Source: Linnemannia hyalina (taxonomy: Eukaryota; Mortierellomycota; Mortierellomycetes; Mortierellales; Mortierellaceae). Taken from it: 64,000 nucleotides of DNA. The position numbers were made by a program, and so were the translations under genes. Each line of letters starts with the position of its first letter. Position 1 is the stretch's first letter. Of the stretch, positions 22,370 through 33,900 are shown one piece after another. The stretch is from NCBI GenBank assembly GCA_019671135.1, contig JAHRHY010000009.1:1922001-1986000 (forward strand). Reading direction: 5' to 3'. A model generated the notes under the pieces. It was not told the origin of the DNA. It searched no databases and worked only from the letters and a program-made list of their open reading frames with translations.

Positions 22370-23690
22370 ATGTACCTGAAACTCTCGGTCATCGCGGCAC
22401 TGGTTGCCGTAGCCACCGCAGCACCCTCCACAACCACCACCGCCGCCGCCACCCCTTCATCCGTCGCTGCCCCTATCATCCCCCTCCCCCCCTTCAGCGG
22501 CACCCTCGTCGGGGCCTACCCTACCCAAGACAAAATCGCTCCCACCGACACCCCACTTGTGAAGCAATGGCTCGCAGAACTCAACCTCACCTCCGTTGCC
22601 ACCTGGCCCGTCGTCCCCTTCACTGCCGGAGGCGATCCCCAGAACCCTAAAGCCATCCCGGAAGCGGCCTGTGATTGGACCGAGACCAACTGTATCAATA
22701 AGGATATCACGACTTGTCCATTGGGTGTTTGGGGCTTGACTTATGATGATGGCCCAACCGAGTTCAGTGGAAAGCTGTACGATTTCTTGGATACCACAGA
22801 TCAGAAGGCGACCCTGTTTTATATTGGATCAAATGTTGTTGAGAACCCCGCCTTGGCTAGGAGGGCTTGTGGGGCAGGACATCAAATTGCTGTCCATACC
22901 TGGTCGCATAACCCATCGACTAGTTTGACGAACGAGCAGTTTATTGCTGAGATCAAGTATACCGAGATGGCGATTAAGGAACTCTGTGGATTCACTCCTC
23001 GTTACTTCCGCGTAAGTTTTTTTTCTTTTTTTCTTTTCTCCTCCTTTTTCTCCCTTCACTCCCCATCTATTCAACATGGATCCCCAATACTAATATCAAA
23101 AACCCCTCCATCCCATCTAACCACCCCACAAATAGCCCCCATACGGTGACATCGATGACCGTATCCGCGGCCTCCTCTGGGCCATGGGCTACACATCCGT
23201 CATCTGGGACTATGACACCAACGACTGGATGATGGCTCCCGGCGGAACCCGAACCATGGCTCAAGTCGACGCCGCCTTTGCCCAGTGGATCGCTGTCGCA
23301 CCCACCGACAAGACTGGCCATGTGACCCTCGAACACGAGCTCTACGCCAACACCGTTGCCGCCGCGATTGAAAACCTCCCCAAGATCCAGGCCACCTGGA
23401 AGGCCATGCCTGTCTCGGCTTGCATCAACGATGCTCATCCTTACCACGAGACGAACATTACATTGGCCACTATGAATGGTGCCAAGGCTGGTATTAGCAC
23501 TGGAAACACGACAGCGTCTGCTACGGTTTCTGTTGGCGGAGCGACGGCGACTAGCTCGGCTGGCTCTTCAACGGCCTCGGGAAGTGCCGATCATAGCACT
23601 AGCGCTGGAACTGTTTCGAATGTCGTTTCTTCTTCCGTCACCGTCATGGCCGCTGCTGCTGCCGTCGCTCTCGGCCAAATGCTCTTCTAA
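22370..23690 (+). CDS. GPI-type polysaccharide (chitin) deacetylase, two exons
   Basis: This extracellular or wall-anchored CE4 enzyme removes acetyl groups from chitin, giving chitosan. Exons are 22370-23011 and 23136-23690 (398 aa). The start at 22370 gives a signal peptide (MYLKLSVIAALVAVATA); the in-frame ATG at 22286 does not. All five CE4 motifs are present: TYDDGP (124-129, catalytic base and metal Asp), HTWSH (176-180, metal His pair), RYFRPPYG (211-218), DYDTNDW (239-245) and LEHE (279-282). The intron cuts motif 3 between Arg214 and Pro215. A Ser/Thr-rich stalk and the hydrophobic end VTVMAAAAAVALGQMLF suggest a GPI anchor. It is convergent with the Fanzor fusion gene, 245 bp away. 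Confidence 0.95.
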
Positions 23691-23910
23691 GCGATAGCAT
23701 CTACCCCTCCCCCCCCTCCCCCCCCCAACTCCATTCTATAACAACAACAACACCCCCACCTCATTTCATGTCCACATCCTCAGATCTACAAAAATATCAT
23801 AACATCTAGAATCATTTACACCCCTATACTCCTATTGAATAAAATCAAAAATTCTAAATACTGCCATTATCCCTTCGTCCGTCATTAGTCATTGACAGAC
23901 TAGGATAAAT

Positions 23911-23932
23911 AAACTATAGTTTCAATCTATAG
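23911..23932. repeat. Palindrome next to the Fanzor gene 3' end
   Basis: AAACTATAGTTT (23911-23922) is a perfect 12-bp palindrome, and CTATAG recurs once more by 23932, only a few bases beyond the Fanzor stop codon (23936). In the Fanzor transcript these would sit at the start of the 3' UTR and can pair with each other. In TnpB/Fanzor elements the guide RNA often overlaps the gene's 3' end, so this is a candidate guide-scaffold or element-end structure; that role is inference. Confidence 0.4.
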
Positions 23933-23935
23933 AGG

Positions 23936-26900
23936 TTATGAGCTTTGCGGCGACGGTCTTGCAAGGGAAGGGGGGCGTCCGAGATGCTTAAGGTAATGCT
24001 TGCCGATGATAGCAATGTTGTGCGCACCCACCAAGTCTCGGTGAATCCACCGCCTGCATTTCACACACGCACAGGTTCTCATCGAGGGCTTAGCAAGTCT
24101 TGTCGTCTCACCCATGGAAACGCAGGTTGGGCACATTGTAGATGTAAGATATTCATCCACTAACGCTACCTTGTACCCAAGGGCCAAGCTCTATCAATTT
24201 TAAAAAGGACAAATGAATTAATATACTTGTGTATCCAGATCGCCATGGTATTGAAGGGACATACGATACTAGTAGATACGACCACCCGCACATCTTCTTT
24301 CTACTCTCTCCATTCTCATTATTACCTTCTGCTGTAGTCTGCGCAAGAACGTCGTGTGGACCGATGTAAGGTTGAACCCTGTCCGAAAAGTCGCGTTTCC
24401 CAACGCGAAGAGGACCCTACGCCCTCCCATTGGGTTACTCTTCAATGCTTCTTTCACAAGTCGGAGCACGCCTGCCACCGCCATGTCCATCTCTGACAAC
24501 TTTGCCATTCTATGTTGGTATACGGCCTTCTTCCAGTCCGACGATGAGTAGAATCCATGAATGATCGGCTCCAACTCGAAATACTGCCGTTGCGCGGATT
24601 TGAGGGCGTCCTCTGAGTCGTATTTTGTTGAATGGAGCGCATTCTCAAGATCATGCATCGAAGGTAGAAAAGTTGCCCTGTTCTTGTCATCCGTCTTCCT
24701 CGTCCAAAGGCTCGCGTCGACATTATCTGCGGGACCGGCTGCTGGGTGTTGTCGCCTCCATTCCTGTTCCCATGCTCTGAAGGCGAGTGTTGGCTGATAC
24801 AGTGATGCGCGCTTTACCAACAAGTTGACCACAGTTTTGTCATCGAGACGCACACAGAACGCACCGCTCACGACTTCGCCTGGATCGATGCCAATCACCG
24901 CCACCGACTCCAAGTCTTGACCGAATGCTTCAATTATCGACTGTCGGGTTGGGTACTGGTTCTCGATACGTCGTAGAAACTCCTTACGACCCGGCGCCTG
25001 CCGACTCTTGGTGAGGTCATAGGCCAAAAGTTGCAGCTGATGGCCGTCCGTGCGGATGAAATTGTTCAATGCATACCGAAAGGAAGACTGTGCGCCTTGG
25101 ATGTGAGGAGGGGTCGGCAATAGTGGGGGGTTGGAAGGCGGCGGCACTGCAGATGCTGAGGACGACGACGACGATCCGGCCGAGATGGATGCATTGTGTC
25201 GGGTTCGGTAATAGTTAATTCGATCTGTCAGGTGTCGTGCAAGTGGTCCTTGGTCATAGATGGTGGGGTGGGCAGCCTTGAGTTCACTCATTGTAGCACT
25301 TCGTTTCCCGTATGTTGTTTGTTGTTTGTTTGCGAGCCGAACCGTATTTCGATCTCCAATGAAAAGCATCTTGATGAGGTTCCCGAATGACGTATTGACT
25401 TGTAGGTTGGCCCAGTCGTGGCTATGAGGGCTGCCGCTCCAAATCAATCCGACTTGACCTGCATCTCTTCCCCAAAGGATACGCATCAGTCCCTCCTCCC
25501 TAATGTCGATAAAGCTGTCTGTCATCTTGGACTGGGTACAGAAACGTGGTCGGTTTGCCGCTGGAAGTGCCATGAGATAGTTCCAGCATGATCGGATGTG
25601 TCCAGGCTGATAGACAATTTTTTTCGACTTTTTCCTGGGGTTCTCGTCATCGGCATCATCGTCTAGAATAGTACCGTCATCGTCTAGAGTAGTGCCGTCA
25701 TCACCAGGTTTGTCTTCATCCTCCTGTTCGACTTTTGGAAGTAGGGCGGGATCGAACTCCAGCTTCTCCATCTATTTTATTGCAAAAAGAAAAAAAGACA
25801 CAATATTAGAATATGCAATACACTCTCTCCAATTATCAATGGCGCTTCATCAACGAATTGGGCGATTAGTACCTTTGTGCGTATAGTCTGTGGGAGCTTC
25901 TTGTAATGCAACTTCATAGCCAAACAGATCTTGGGCGCCAGATCATCGATGACAACACCGAGGGGTATGCTGGATGGGTTAACAGCCTTGAATCCCGGAT
26001 GGAACCCCTTGAAGGCCGCAAAAATCGACACTGCCTCCGCCTGTGCTTCCTTCGACTTTGGCTTGTTGGCTGTAGGTCCTAGTGCTTTTGTCGAATCTCG
26101 GAGAACAAACGACAACAGATTCCCAATAACAATCTCTGCCCAGTCTGAATCCAGAATATCCTCCAGAAAGGACGTCGGCGGCGAACTAGAGAGTAGCTCT
26201 CCAAGGATCCGCATTTCGAGCATCTTGTAGACAAAATGCTTGGCAGTATTGACGATAGACACAGCCATATCAAGTCTCTGAGCAACCATGTCGACGTTCG
26301 CCGGGGTGAGATCGGTAGCTCGTTTCAGGCACCCCTTGACTGATCCAGTGGTAAGTGTGACAGTGGCGAAAACAGACTTGAATGACTTCTTCAGAGCAGC
26401 ATAACCAGGCCTGTCCTGGTGATAGTCAAGATGCTTCTTCTTCTTCTTTTTCTTGGCTACAGGGGCAGTGGCAGCTTGTTCGTTGGTGGTAGCGGGATCC
26501 TTTGGCTTGTATGGTCGAGGGGTTGATGGTTTCAGACCAGACAATTCTACGTCCTCGACGGGGCTGGCGTTCTCAAGGTTGACCGTTTGGGGTACGTATC
26601 GATCTGCTTGATCCGTCCGGGATCGGAATCTAGAAATAAACGCGCCAATGTTATGAAGAATAATATTAGTACAGAAGCAATAGAAGTCAATACAAGTGGC
26701 TGGATATAACTGAAGATGACGCTAAAAAGTACTTACTTTGTCCTCTGCCATTTCTGCCTTCTCCTTGACCGGGCGCGTGAGCCATGGCGCATTTCTTGTT
26801 TTCTACTCTTTTTGTAGAGTGGAGGTGCTTGGTCGATAATAGGTGTGGGCGCTGATGGTCCTGTATGTGATGTTTGGCTCCTTGAGAAACGCTCCCAGTT

Positions 26901-28428
26901 GGTCTTCGCCTTTTTCATCTCAACTTCCTGAATGATAGTCGTGACAAGGCTGTGGATATCGGGTGTGCTGGAAGTCGTTTCGGTCCCACCCATAGGTAAA
27001 GGATGCTCGGTGCACATCACGAACGCCTGAAGGGCATGATCGAACTGGCTGTCTTTTACGTTCTTCTGGTACTGAGTTATCCCGACCCTGTTCAAGGACC
27101 TTTTAGCGTGTTTCTTATACAGTTGCCTGTGTTTCCCATATTGGAGGTAGGACTCCTCTGCGATCTCCTGGAGCTTGTGGGCGCTGTCGTATACAATCTT
27201 CAAGTACTGAATGACGTGGTGTTTGAATTGTCCAAGTCGCTCCTGGTCGCTCAATCCGTCGAGTCCGTCCAATGTAAACGTCCGAACAATGTCAGCGTTC
27301 GACACCAAGCCATAGTAAGGAACGCCGTCGGTATAGTCGTTTGTTGTTAATATACCAAGAAGAAGAAGGTGGGCTGGAGTGGGGAGCTGGTGTCGATCCA
27401 TAAGGTCCTGCTTCTGGAATGTTTTCCACTGACTGCCGACGGGAATAGTGATCGATGTAGAGGCCTCATAGACCAACAAGTCAGAGTCTTTGGTGATGAT
27501 TCGTACATCCTCCGGCTTGACGGCATTATTGAGACAACGGGCAATACAGCAGTCGGCTTGGTGGGGGCAGCGACATATTGTCCACCCCAGATTCTGAAGA
27601 GCATCCAGCACTTGTCTCGCGGCATCGGGTGGTGCCCGATAAACAGACTTTAGGCGCCGGTATAGCCGTTTCGTCCCTTTGATCTTGTCTTCGTCGTAGT
27701 CCTCCATGAGTTTTCTCATCCGCGTTGTTAGATCACGGTCCCGTTTCTGATGGGCGTGCTCTTTCTCGACCGAACGGGGACCGTCGGCATGGATTGTTGT
27801 GCGCCCCTGTGAGACTTTTTTCGTGAGGATGTCGTGAATAACCTGGCCTATGTGGCCATAGTCCTATTGAAAACACAAAGCAATGAGATAGTATTAGGTA
27901 TATTTCTTACAGCAGCTTTGTCTTTGCCGGTTGTATTTGAAAATCGAATGTACTTACAATGCCTTTGTTTTCGGTACGTGTTGTTGTGAGAGTACCATTG
28001 CTGTCGAGAAAGATCTGAGCTGGTCCTCCTTGCAGTAGGTGTTGGACCTGTGTCATAAGGGTTGTCGGAACCGAGCCAGGAGGGATCGCAACAAACACAG
28101 GACCGGTCGATGTACTTGTGCCTGAGGGAGCTCCCAATGTGAGGCGAGCATGTTTGATGGATGGACTCCCCGACTCGGTCCCCTCAGACCCAGATGGCGA
28201 ATGTGGATGTTTTTGTTCGCCTGGTACGTTGGTAGCGACAGTTGTTTTTAGTGAGTAGTGCAGTCGGGCCTGCCTGGCTTCGATGCTGACGGTTCCGTAA
28301 AATGCACGCGAGTTCAACAGGGCGAAAAACATCGCCGGAAAGTCCACATGGCATGTTTTTTGGGTGAGATCTTCCTCGATTCCGTCGGAGGCCTCCTTGA
28401 TCCATGAAGGAAGGACACTGATTCCCAT
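23936..28428 (-). CDS. XPG/FEN1-like nuclease fused to a Fanzor (TnpB-like) RNA-guided nuclease, five exons
   Basis: Exons on the minus strand are 28428-27958, 27863-26737, 26629-25873, 25771-24326 and 24190-23936; every junction keeps frame (1,351 aa). Residues 1-345 look XPG/FEN1-like: start MGISVLPSWI, Asp29 (CHVDFPAMFF), Asp184 (HADGPRS), PHQADCC (257-263), TKDSDLL (281-287), then LLLLGILTTNDYTDGV (Asp333) of the helix-turn-helix. FEN1's first catalytic Glu is Gln259. A basic stretch AKKKKKKKH in exon 3 may be a nuclear signal. The rest is a Fanzor: MLFIGDRNT, QLLAYDLT, RuvC-I GIDPG (Asp1081), LFALGNATF (1239-1247), LVDEYLTS (Glu1280), zinc ribbon CPTC/CVKC (1287-1312), RuvC-III HRDLVGAHNI (Asp1319). 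Fanzors are RNA-guided DNA endonucleases tied to transposons. No disabling stop is seen. The fusion is read from splice signals and needs transcript proof. Confidence 0.85.
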
Positions 28429-28854
28429 TCTTGAACTATGTTAAGAAAAGTGTGAGAGCTAGTGTGAGTCTTCTTGCTTGATAAGTTGTGAAAGGGTATA
28501 ATGAGTACTGTTCGCAATCACATCCAGCATCGGCCTTACAGAATGGCTGTTGTGGGTTGCTTCGAAAGGGTGTGGCGAAGATATATGTAAAGTAGTATGT
28601 AGGTGGATGTGGAGGAATAGGTGGATGTGGAGGAGAGTGTGAGATGTGAGGTGTGCTGAGGAGAGTGTGGTTAGAGAGGAAGAAAGAAAGAGGGAAGAAG
28701 GAAAATGGAAGCGGGATTTTATAGGAAAAGTGGGCAGTGGAAAGGACAAAGGCTTACATGTCGAGACCACTATCACTCAATCATCACACACAAGCGATAT
28801 AATCTATACCATTCAGGAACAAATCGCCAAAACAAAAGCCCAAAAATAACCTGA

Positions 28855-29178
28855 CATTTCCACGATAACTTGCTTCATGCATACCGTGGATGATGGTCAC
28901 CATCACAAACACCTTTTGTCTCTTTCATATCTCCTTCATGTCTCTTTCATGTCTCTTTTTGGTTCTCTCATTGTCCCTCTCTTTTTTCTTTTTGCCTCTC
29001 TCTCTCCCTCTTTGTTTCCATATCATACAGCAAGAAACCATTTCCACAATAACCTGCTTCATGTATACCGTGGATGATGGTCACCATCACAAACACCTTT
29101 TGTTCTCTCATTGTCCCTTTCTTTTTTCCTTTTGCCTCTCTCTCTCTCTCTTTGTTTCCACACCATGCAGCATGAAGT
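28855..29178. repeat. Degenerate tandem repeat upstream of the Fanzor fusion gene
   Basis: Two related units begin near 28855 and 29038. Each has a core containing TACCGTGGATGATGGTCACC and the following CATCACAAACACCTTTTG, then CT-rich DNA ending in TTTGTTTCCA and an ATACAGCA/ATGCAGCA motif. A third, more diverged core (GGGTGATGGTCAACATCGCA) lies near 29277-29296. The period is about 140-185 bp. Confidence 0.75.
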
Positions 29179-29553
29179 CACCAAAACAATAACCCAAGAG
29201 TTTATTGTGGAAATGGCAGGGCTATGGTTTTGCTTCAAAAAAAAACAAAAAATAAGGCCTGTTTTATTCGCACCTTGGGTGATGGTCAACATCGCAAACC
29301 ATATTCTCTTCTTTTCTTCTCTTTTTGGTACTCTCTTTGTCTCATTCCTTTCTCTTTTTGGTTCTTTCTTTATCTCTTTCATGTCTCGTTTTGCCTCTCT
29401 CATTGTACCTCTGCTTCTCTTGTTGGCCCTTTGAGCCCCTATTATCTCTCGCCCATATACAAAAGCACACACAGTAAACTAATAACGAACCTTAAGTCAA
29501 CCACACATTTGCACACTCATCACTCTACACTCTCCTGGAACAATAGCGTCAAC

Positions 29554-29793
29554 CATGTCCGCCTTTATCAAGCTGACTGAACTCGTCACGACGCCAATCT
29601 AGGCCAAGTCTGCAACGTCCGCAAATTTCTTTGAGCTCGAAACACTCCCCAACATCAACATCCACCATCAAGATGTCACCATCACCTCCCGATGTCAGCC
29701 CCCAATCAACAGACGGATCATTGACCAGATTGTGCTGCTCAAACGTGATGGGCGCACTGAGCGGGCGTATTCTGCCCGCCCTAGTCATTACTA
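29554..29793 (+). pseudogene. Possible decayed coding fragment
   Basis: A frame opens with MSAFIKLTELVTTPI, hits TAG, and continues in frame as AKSATSANFFELETLPN and RRIIDQIVLLKRDG before a TAA. The composition looks protein-coding and the stop interrupts it, so it may be the start of a dead gene. I cannot name the family. Confidence 0.25.
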
Positions 29794-30988
29794 ACCATCC
29801 TTCGTCCCGCGACGCCAAGTATGCAACCTCTATCCGAACCCAAGGAGCGCGCCTAAAAAACTATCGCAGACCTCGAGGACACTTATGGTCATCGAGCTTG
29901 CGAGAGCAATCTTTGGTTCGTAAGTATCCCTTCCTCCGTCAGACTTTTTCAACTTTTTTCATTTATGAAGGGTAACCCTTGAACCGCTTTTTTCCAATTT
30001 TTTTGGTGTTGCGTCTTAAACGCAAAAGAGAGGGAAGAGAATACGGAACATGCCCATCCACTTTTTTTTGGGATACGACATCATTGTCATTGTCTAATGC
30101 TTCAATGACTGGGAGGCCTCAGAACTAATTGAGTTTTTTTCATTGCAGCATTCACTTAATGCGAATGATGAGGGAAGGGAAAAAAGGTGGATGCTGATGA
30201 GGGTCTCGGTGAAGTCTCTCATTTTTGCTTAAGAATAGGGGGGGTGAGCATTAGTGTTTTTTTTTGCAAATAAGGAGTTGAGGGTATCCTCCCGCTATTT
30301 CGTGTAAAAATTGTGGCCGATTTCGGCCCAAAAACGAAGGAAGGGATAACTGGTCACCCCTTTTTTACGTCTCTTTCAGGGGGTTCCTGAGAGGGCATGT
30401 GGGACACGCGTTCTCCCATCCCCCCATTCCGCATATTCTTACTCTTCACTACTAGCAAATGTAGTTTTCATGCAAAATGCGATGCCAGTGCTAAGAAAGA
30501 AAACGAGGAAAAACAACGATGAAAGGACGAGGAAAAAAGGACGATGGAAATGCGATGCAATTTACCAGGAAAATGTGATGAAATACGACGAAAAATGACC
30601 AACAACATGTCTATCATCCGTGTCCAGCAGCGGATCAAATCCCCCCTCCCCCTTTCAAGGGCAAGTCATTCCTTGCGGCATGCTTCTAAAAAAAAGCCTC
30701 TACCTGTCTCTGCTCTTTCTTGATCGCATACAAAATAAAATAGTGTCATTCATCCCTCGCGTTAACCCCCGATCGCCTTATTATTGGTAGTGAGTTATTT
30801 ATTCTCAGTCAGAAAAGTCGCAAAGAATCGGAGCGTAGGTTTGTTTACAACGTTATACAATGCACGGGGAAGGAATAGTAAACAAGAGGGCAGAAAGAAA
30901 GCTGGAAGAAGTACAAGAAGACGCAAAGTGCTACAATGAAAAAGGAATCTTATTTTTAGGTGGTGCTAAACAGCAAGGTAAAGTGGTA

Positions 30989-33900
30989 TTAGGGTGCGCT
31001 AGTGGTCATGGGCGAGAAAGGTGAAAACGTCAACCTCCCGGGATGAGGAGACGTTGCTCCTGACGCCACGATCGCTGCATACGACGGCGAGCCAGGGTCC
31101 TTGTACGCCAAAGCTCGTTTCGTTCCATTGGCGTCGGTGGTTGTGGAAAGAGCGGTGTTGATGGGCGATAATGGCGGCGGGACTGCCTTCTTGCCCAATG
31201 TGCCCGTGGCCTGCAGCTTCGCATTCAGCACTCGCAAAACCTGTTCCTCCGGAGATCGTCCTGTTGCTGTCGATGACGAGGTTCCATTCCGAGTGGCTGA
31301 CTGCGCCGCATCTACTGTCACGGCTCCCCGGTTACCTCCCATCGGCACCAGAACCTTTTTGGGGCTGTGACAGCTGCCGGTCTCCTCCTTCTTGACCAAC
31401 GCTGCATAGCTGAGAGTGGATGGTGCCTGTACTTGAGAGGTCAATGCTACTGCCTGAGCCGACGGTGCGGTCGCGGGTGACAGTGGGGGGTATTGCGAAA
31501 CCGCCGGGGTCGTGACTGGGGCAGGCAAGACCAATTCGTGTTCCTTCGTCAGCTCAGCATCGCTCACAGGTCGGCCGCCGTCGTGGGAGGGCTCTTGGCC
31601 AGCAAGAGCATTGTCGTTGCTACCAGAGACAACGACCGCCACCCGTTCATCCGACCCATCTTGAACTGCTTCCTCCATTGCAACCTCCATCGGCGAGTCC
31701 GTCTTTGTTGTCGCCGTCGATTCTATCGTGGGTGTTGCCGTACTGGTCACTGCCGCGCTCGTGCTATCCGTGCTGGCTCTAAAGGCTTGAAGCTTCTTAA
31801 CGAATGTGTCTTCGTCATCGTCCTCATCAGAGTAGCCATCGCTGAACCGACGGGGCGCATCAAACAAGGACAGCGACTCATCCTCACCCTCCCCAAACTG
31901 CCTTGGCGCATCAAAATCGCCTTCGCCCTCGCCCTCATCAAACTGCCTTGGAGCATCAAACAGCGACACACCCTCACCATCATCGGCCTCATCCTCATCC
32001 CAGTTCCGTTCCAGCGCCTCCTTGGATCCCAGTGATGCTGAAAACGACTTGTGAGTGCCATCCCCCGAGCCATCCTCCTCATCGTCATCAATCTCGCCAT
32101 GGATATAGTCCCAGCTCGTCTTAGGTTTCCGGATCTCCTTGCCAGAGACGGTCAGCTTGTTATTGACCATGACTTTCATGCCGAGACCAATGCTGTTGCG
32201 GTTCCTAGGCTTGTTCGAGATCCCCTTGGCTTTGGCAGAGTTCAGGAAATCCAAGTTGTCGTCGCTGCTCTCGTCCTCCTCGCTGTCGGTTTCGCCTTCC
32301 TCCTCATCGTCGTCTTCATCCTCGTCGCTGCCCTTCTCATCAGCAGGGATCTGCATTTCCTCATCACCGTCGGCATCCTCGTCTCCTTCGGCAATCGTCC
32401 CGACGAGACTCCGGTCCGAGGAAGCGCCGAAAGGTCCATTCTTCTTCTTCTTGCTCTTTCCCTTGGACTTGCTCGACCTTTTCTTCTTCTTTGGCTTAGG
32501 GAGCTCAGCGGGCCCTCCAGCGTAGATACGAACATCGCGATCTGGGTCGTGCTGCATCGTCGTCAGCAATCCTTGCAGGCGGTTGGATTCTGGCGCGTCG
32601 TTATAAAATCCGCTGTCGATAATCCAGGTCACAACCCTGGAGACCCAGATGCGGACATTGACAACAGTATCCGTCGCCAATCGCTCAATCAGTATCACCA
32701 AGAAGTACTCCTCAAAGTCCTCGACCGTCATGCCCGAATCCAACAGCGACTGGATAATTTGGACTGCTACCACACGAGATCGGAATCCTCCTGTCGTGGC
32801 AAACTCAACAGTCTGTCGGACAACCTGGCTCTGGATGGTAGTCGTCCTGTCTGCATCGTCCTGATCTGGTACAGTGGCTGGGGGAGATGGTGCATTCGCA
32901 ACAGCTGCCGATGCTTTTGTTATAGTAGATGCAAAGGTGGATGACGCTGATTCGAGGGCCTCTGCAAACGTCCCGCTCGGCATGGCCTCCAGGGTCGTGT
33001 CTGTGGGTCCGTTCAACTGTGCCGTCAGATCTTCCATTTCAACATCTTCGCCCTCGCCAAAGCAGCCCGGCACTGGTCCATCCTCCTCTTCCTGTTCAGA
33101 AACATCAGCAACCTCGGACGACAATGCCCTAGGATCATAGGGTCCAATGCGAGTACTGGCGTCCCAAAGTGCAGGGAAAGCCATAACTCCAGATTCGCGA
33201 ATGGTTGAGACAGAGTCTGTGCACGCCCGTATACTCAACGGAATAAGAACCTCGACCAAGTCTTGGCCCTCTGCAATCTCACATAGTCCTGGAAGCTGTC
33301 CCGCCAAAGAGTCGCGCAGGCGCCAGTTGCTTGACTGTTCGAGTTCCAGCCATGCGGTGTTGAGATTCCTCAGAGCCTCAGAACGTTTCTTGGGTGAGAG
33401 ACACGTGACGAACTCGACCACATGTCCGATCACGCCCTCCTTGACCTCGTCCTCCGCCACGAGACACTCTGAAAACGCCGTTGCCAAGTCTCGGTCGGCG
33501 AGTTCTGGTCCGAGAATCTTGGCCACCTCGTGAAGGGAGCATGCCAATGACCTCCTGATAGGGAATCTGAATGTTCCGGCAAGCTTCATATACACTGGCT
33601 TCATCTGAGGCCACTTTGACCGACCCGCAGTCAATACGACAGCTATAATCATACGTTTGCAAAACAATTGGCGGTTAGAATAAGAATTCTTGCTCATAGG
33701 CAATAACACGATGATCGCTCAAAGGAGAATGTCATACCTGGGAAGCTGAAGGCGCACATCACTGCCAGCTCATGCTCATTCATAGGCTGCTGACCCATGC
33801 TCAGGAAGTGGTTCAGGAGCGTGTCTGGGACATTGCCCTGTCCTAAGCCGTAAATGACCTCTCCAAGGACCTCCATTGCGGAGTTGCGCACATTCCTGCT

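Larger units (their letters stand above)
28429..30988. other. Upstream region of the Fanzor fusion gene, repeats, no intact gene
   Basis: This contains the promoter and leader of the Fanzor fusion gene, a degenerate tandem repeat (28855-29178), long CT-rich runs, a decayed frame at 29554, and a T-rich intergenic stretch up to the PPP4R1-like gene's 3' end. No other coding signal was found. Confidence 0.55.
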
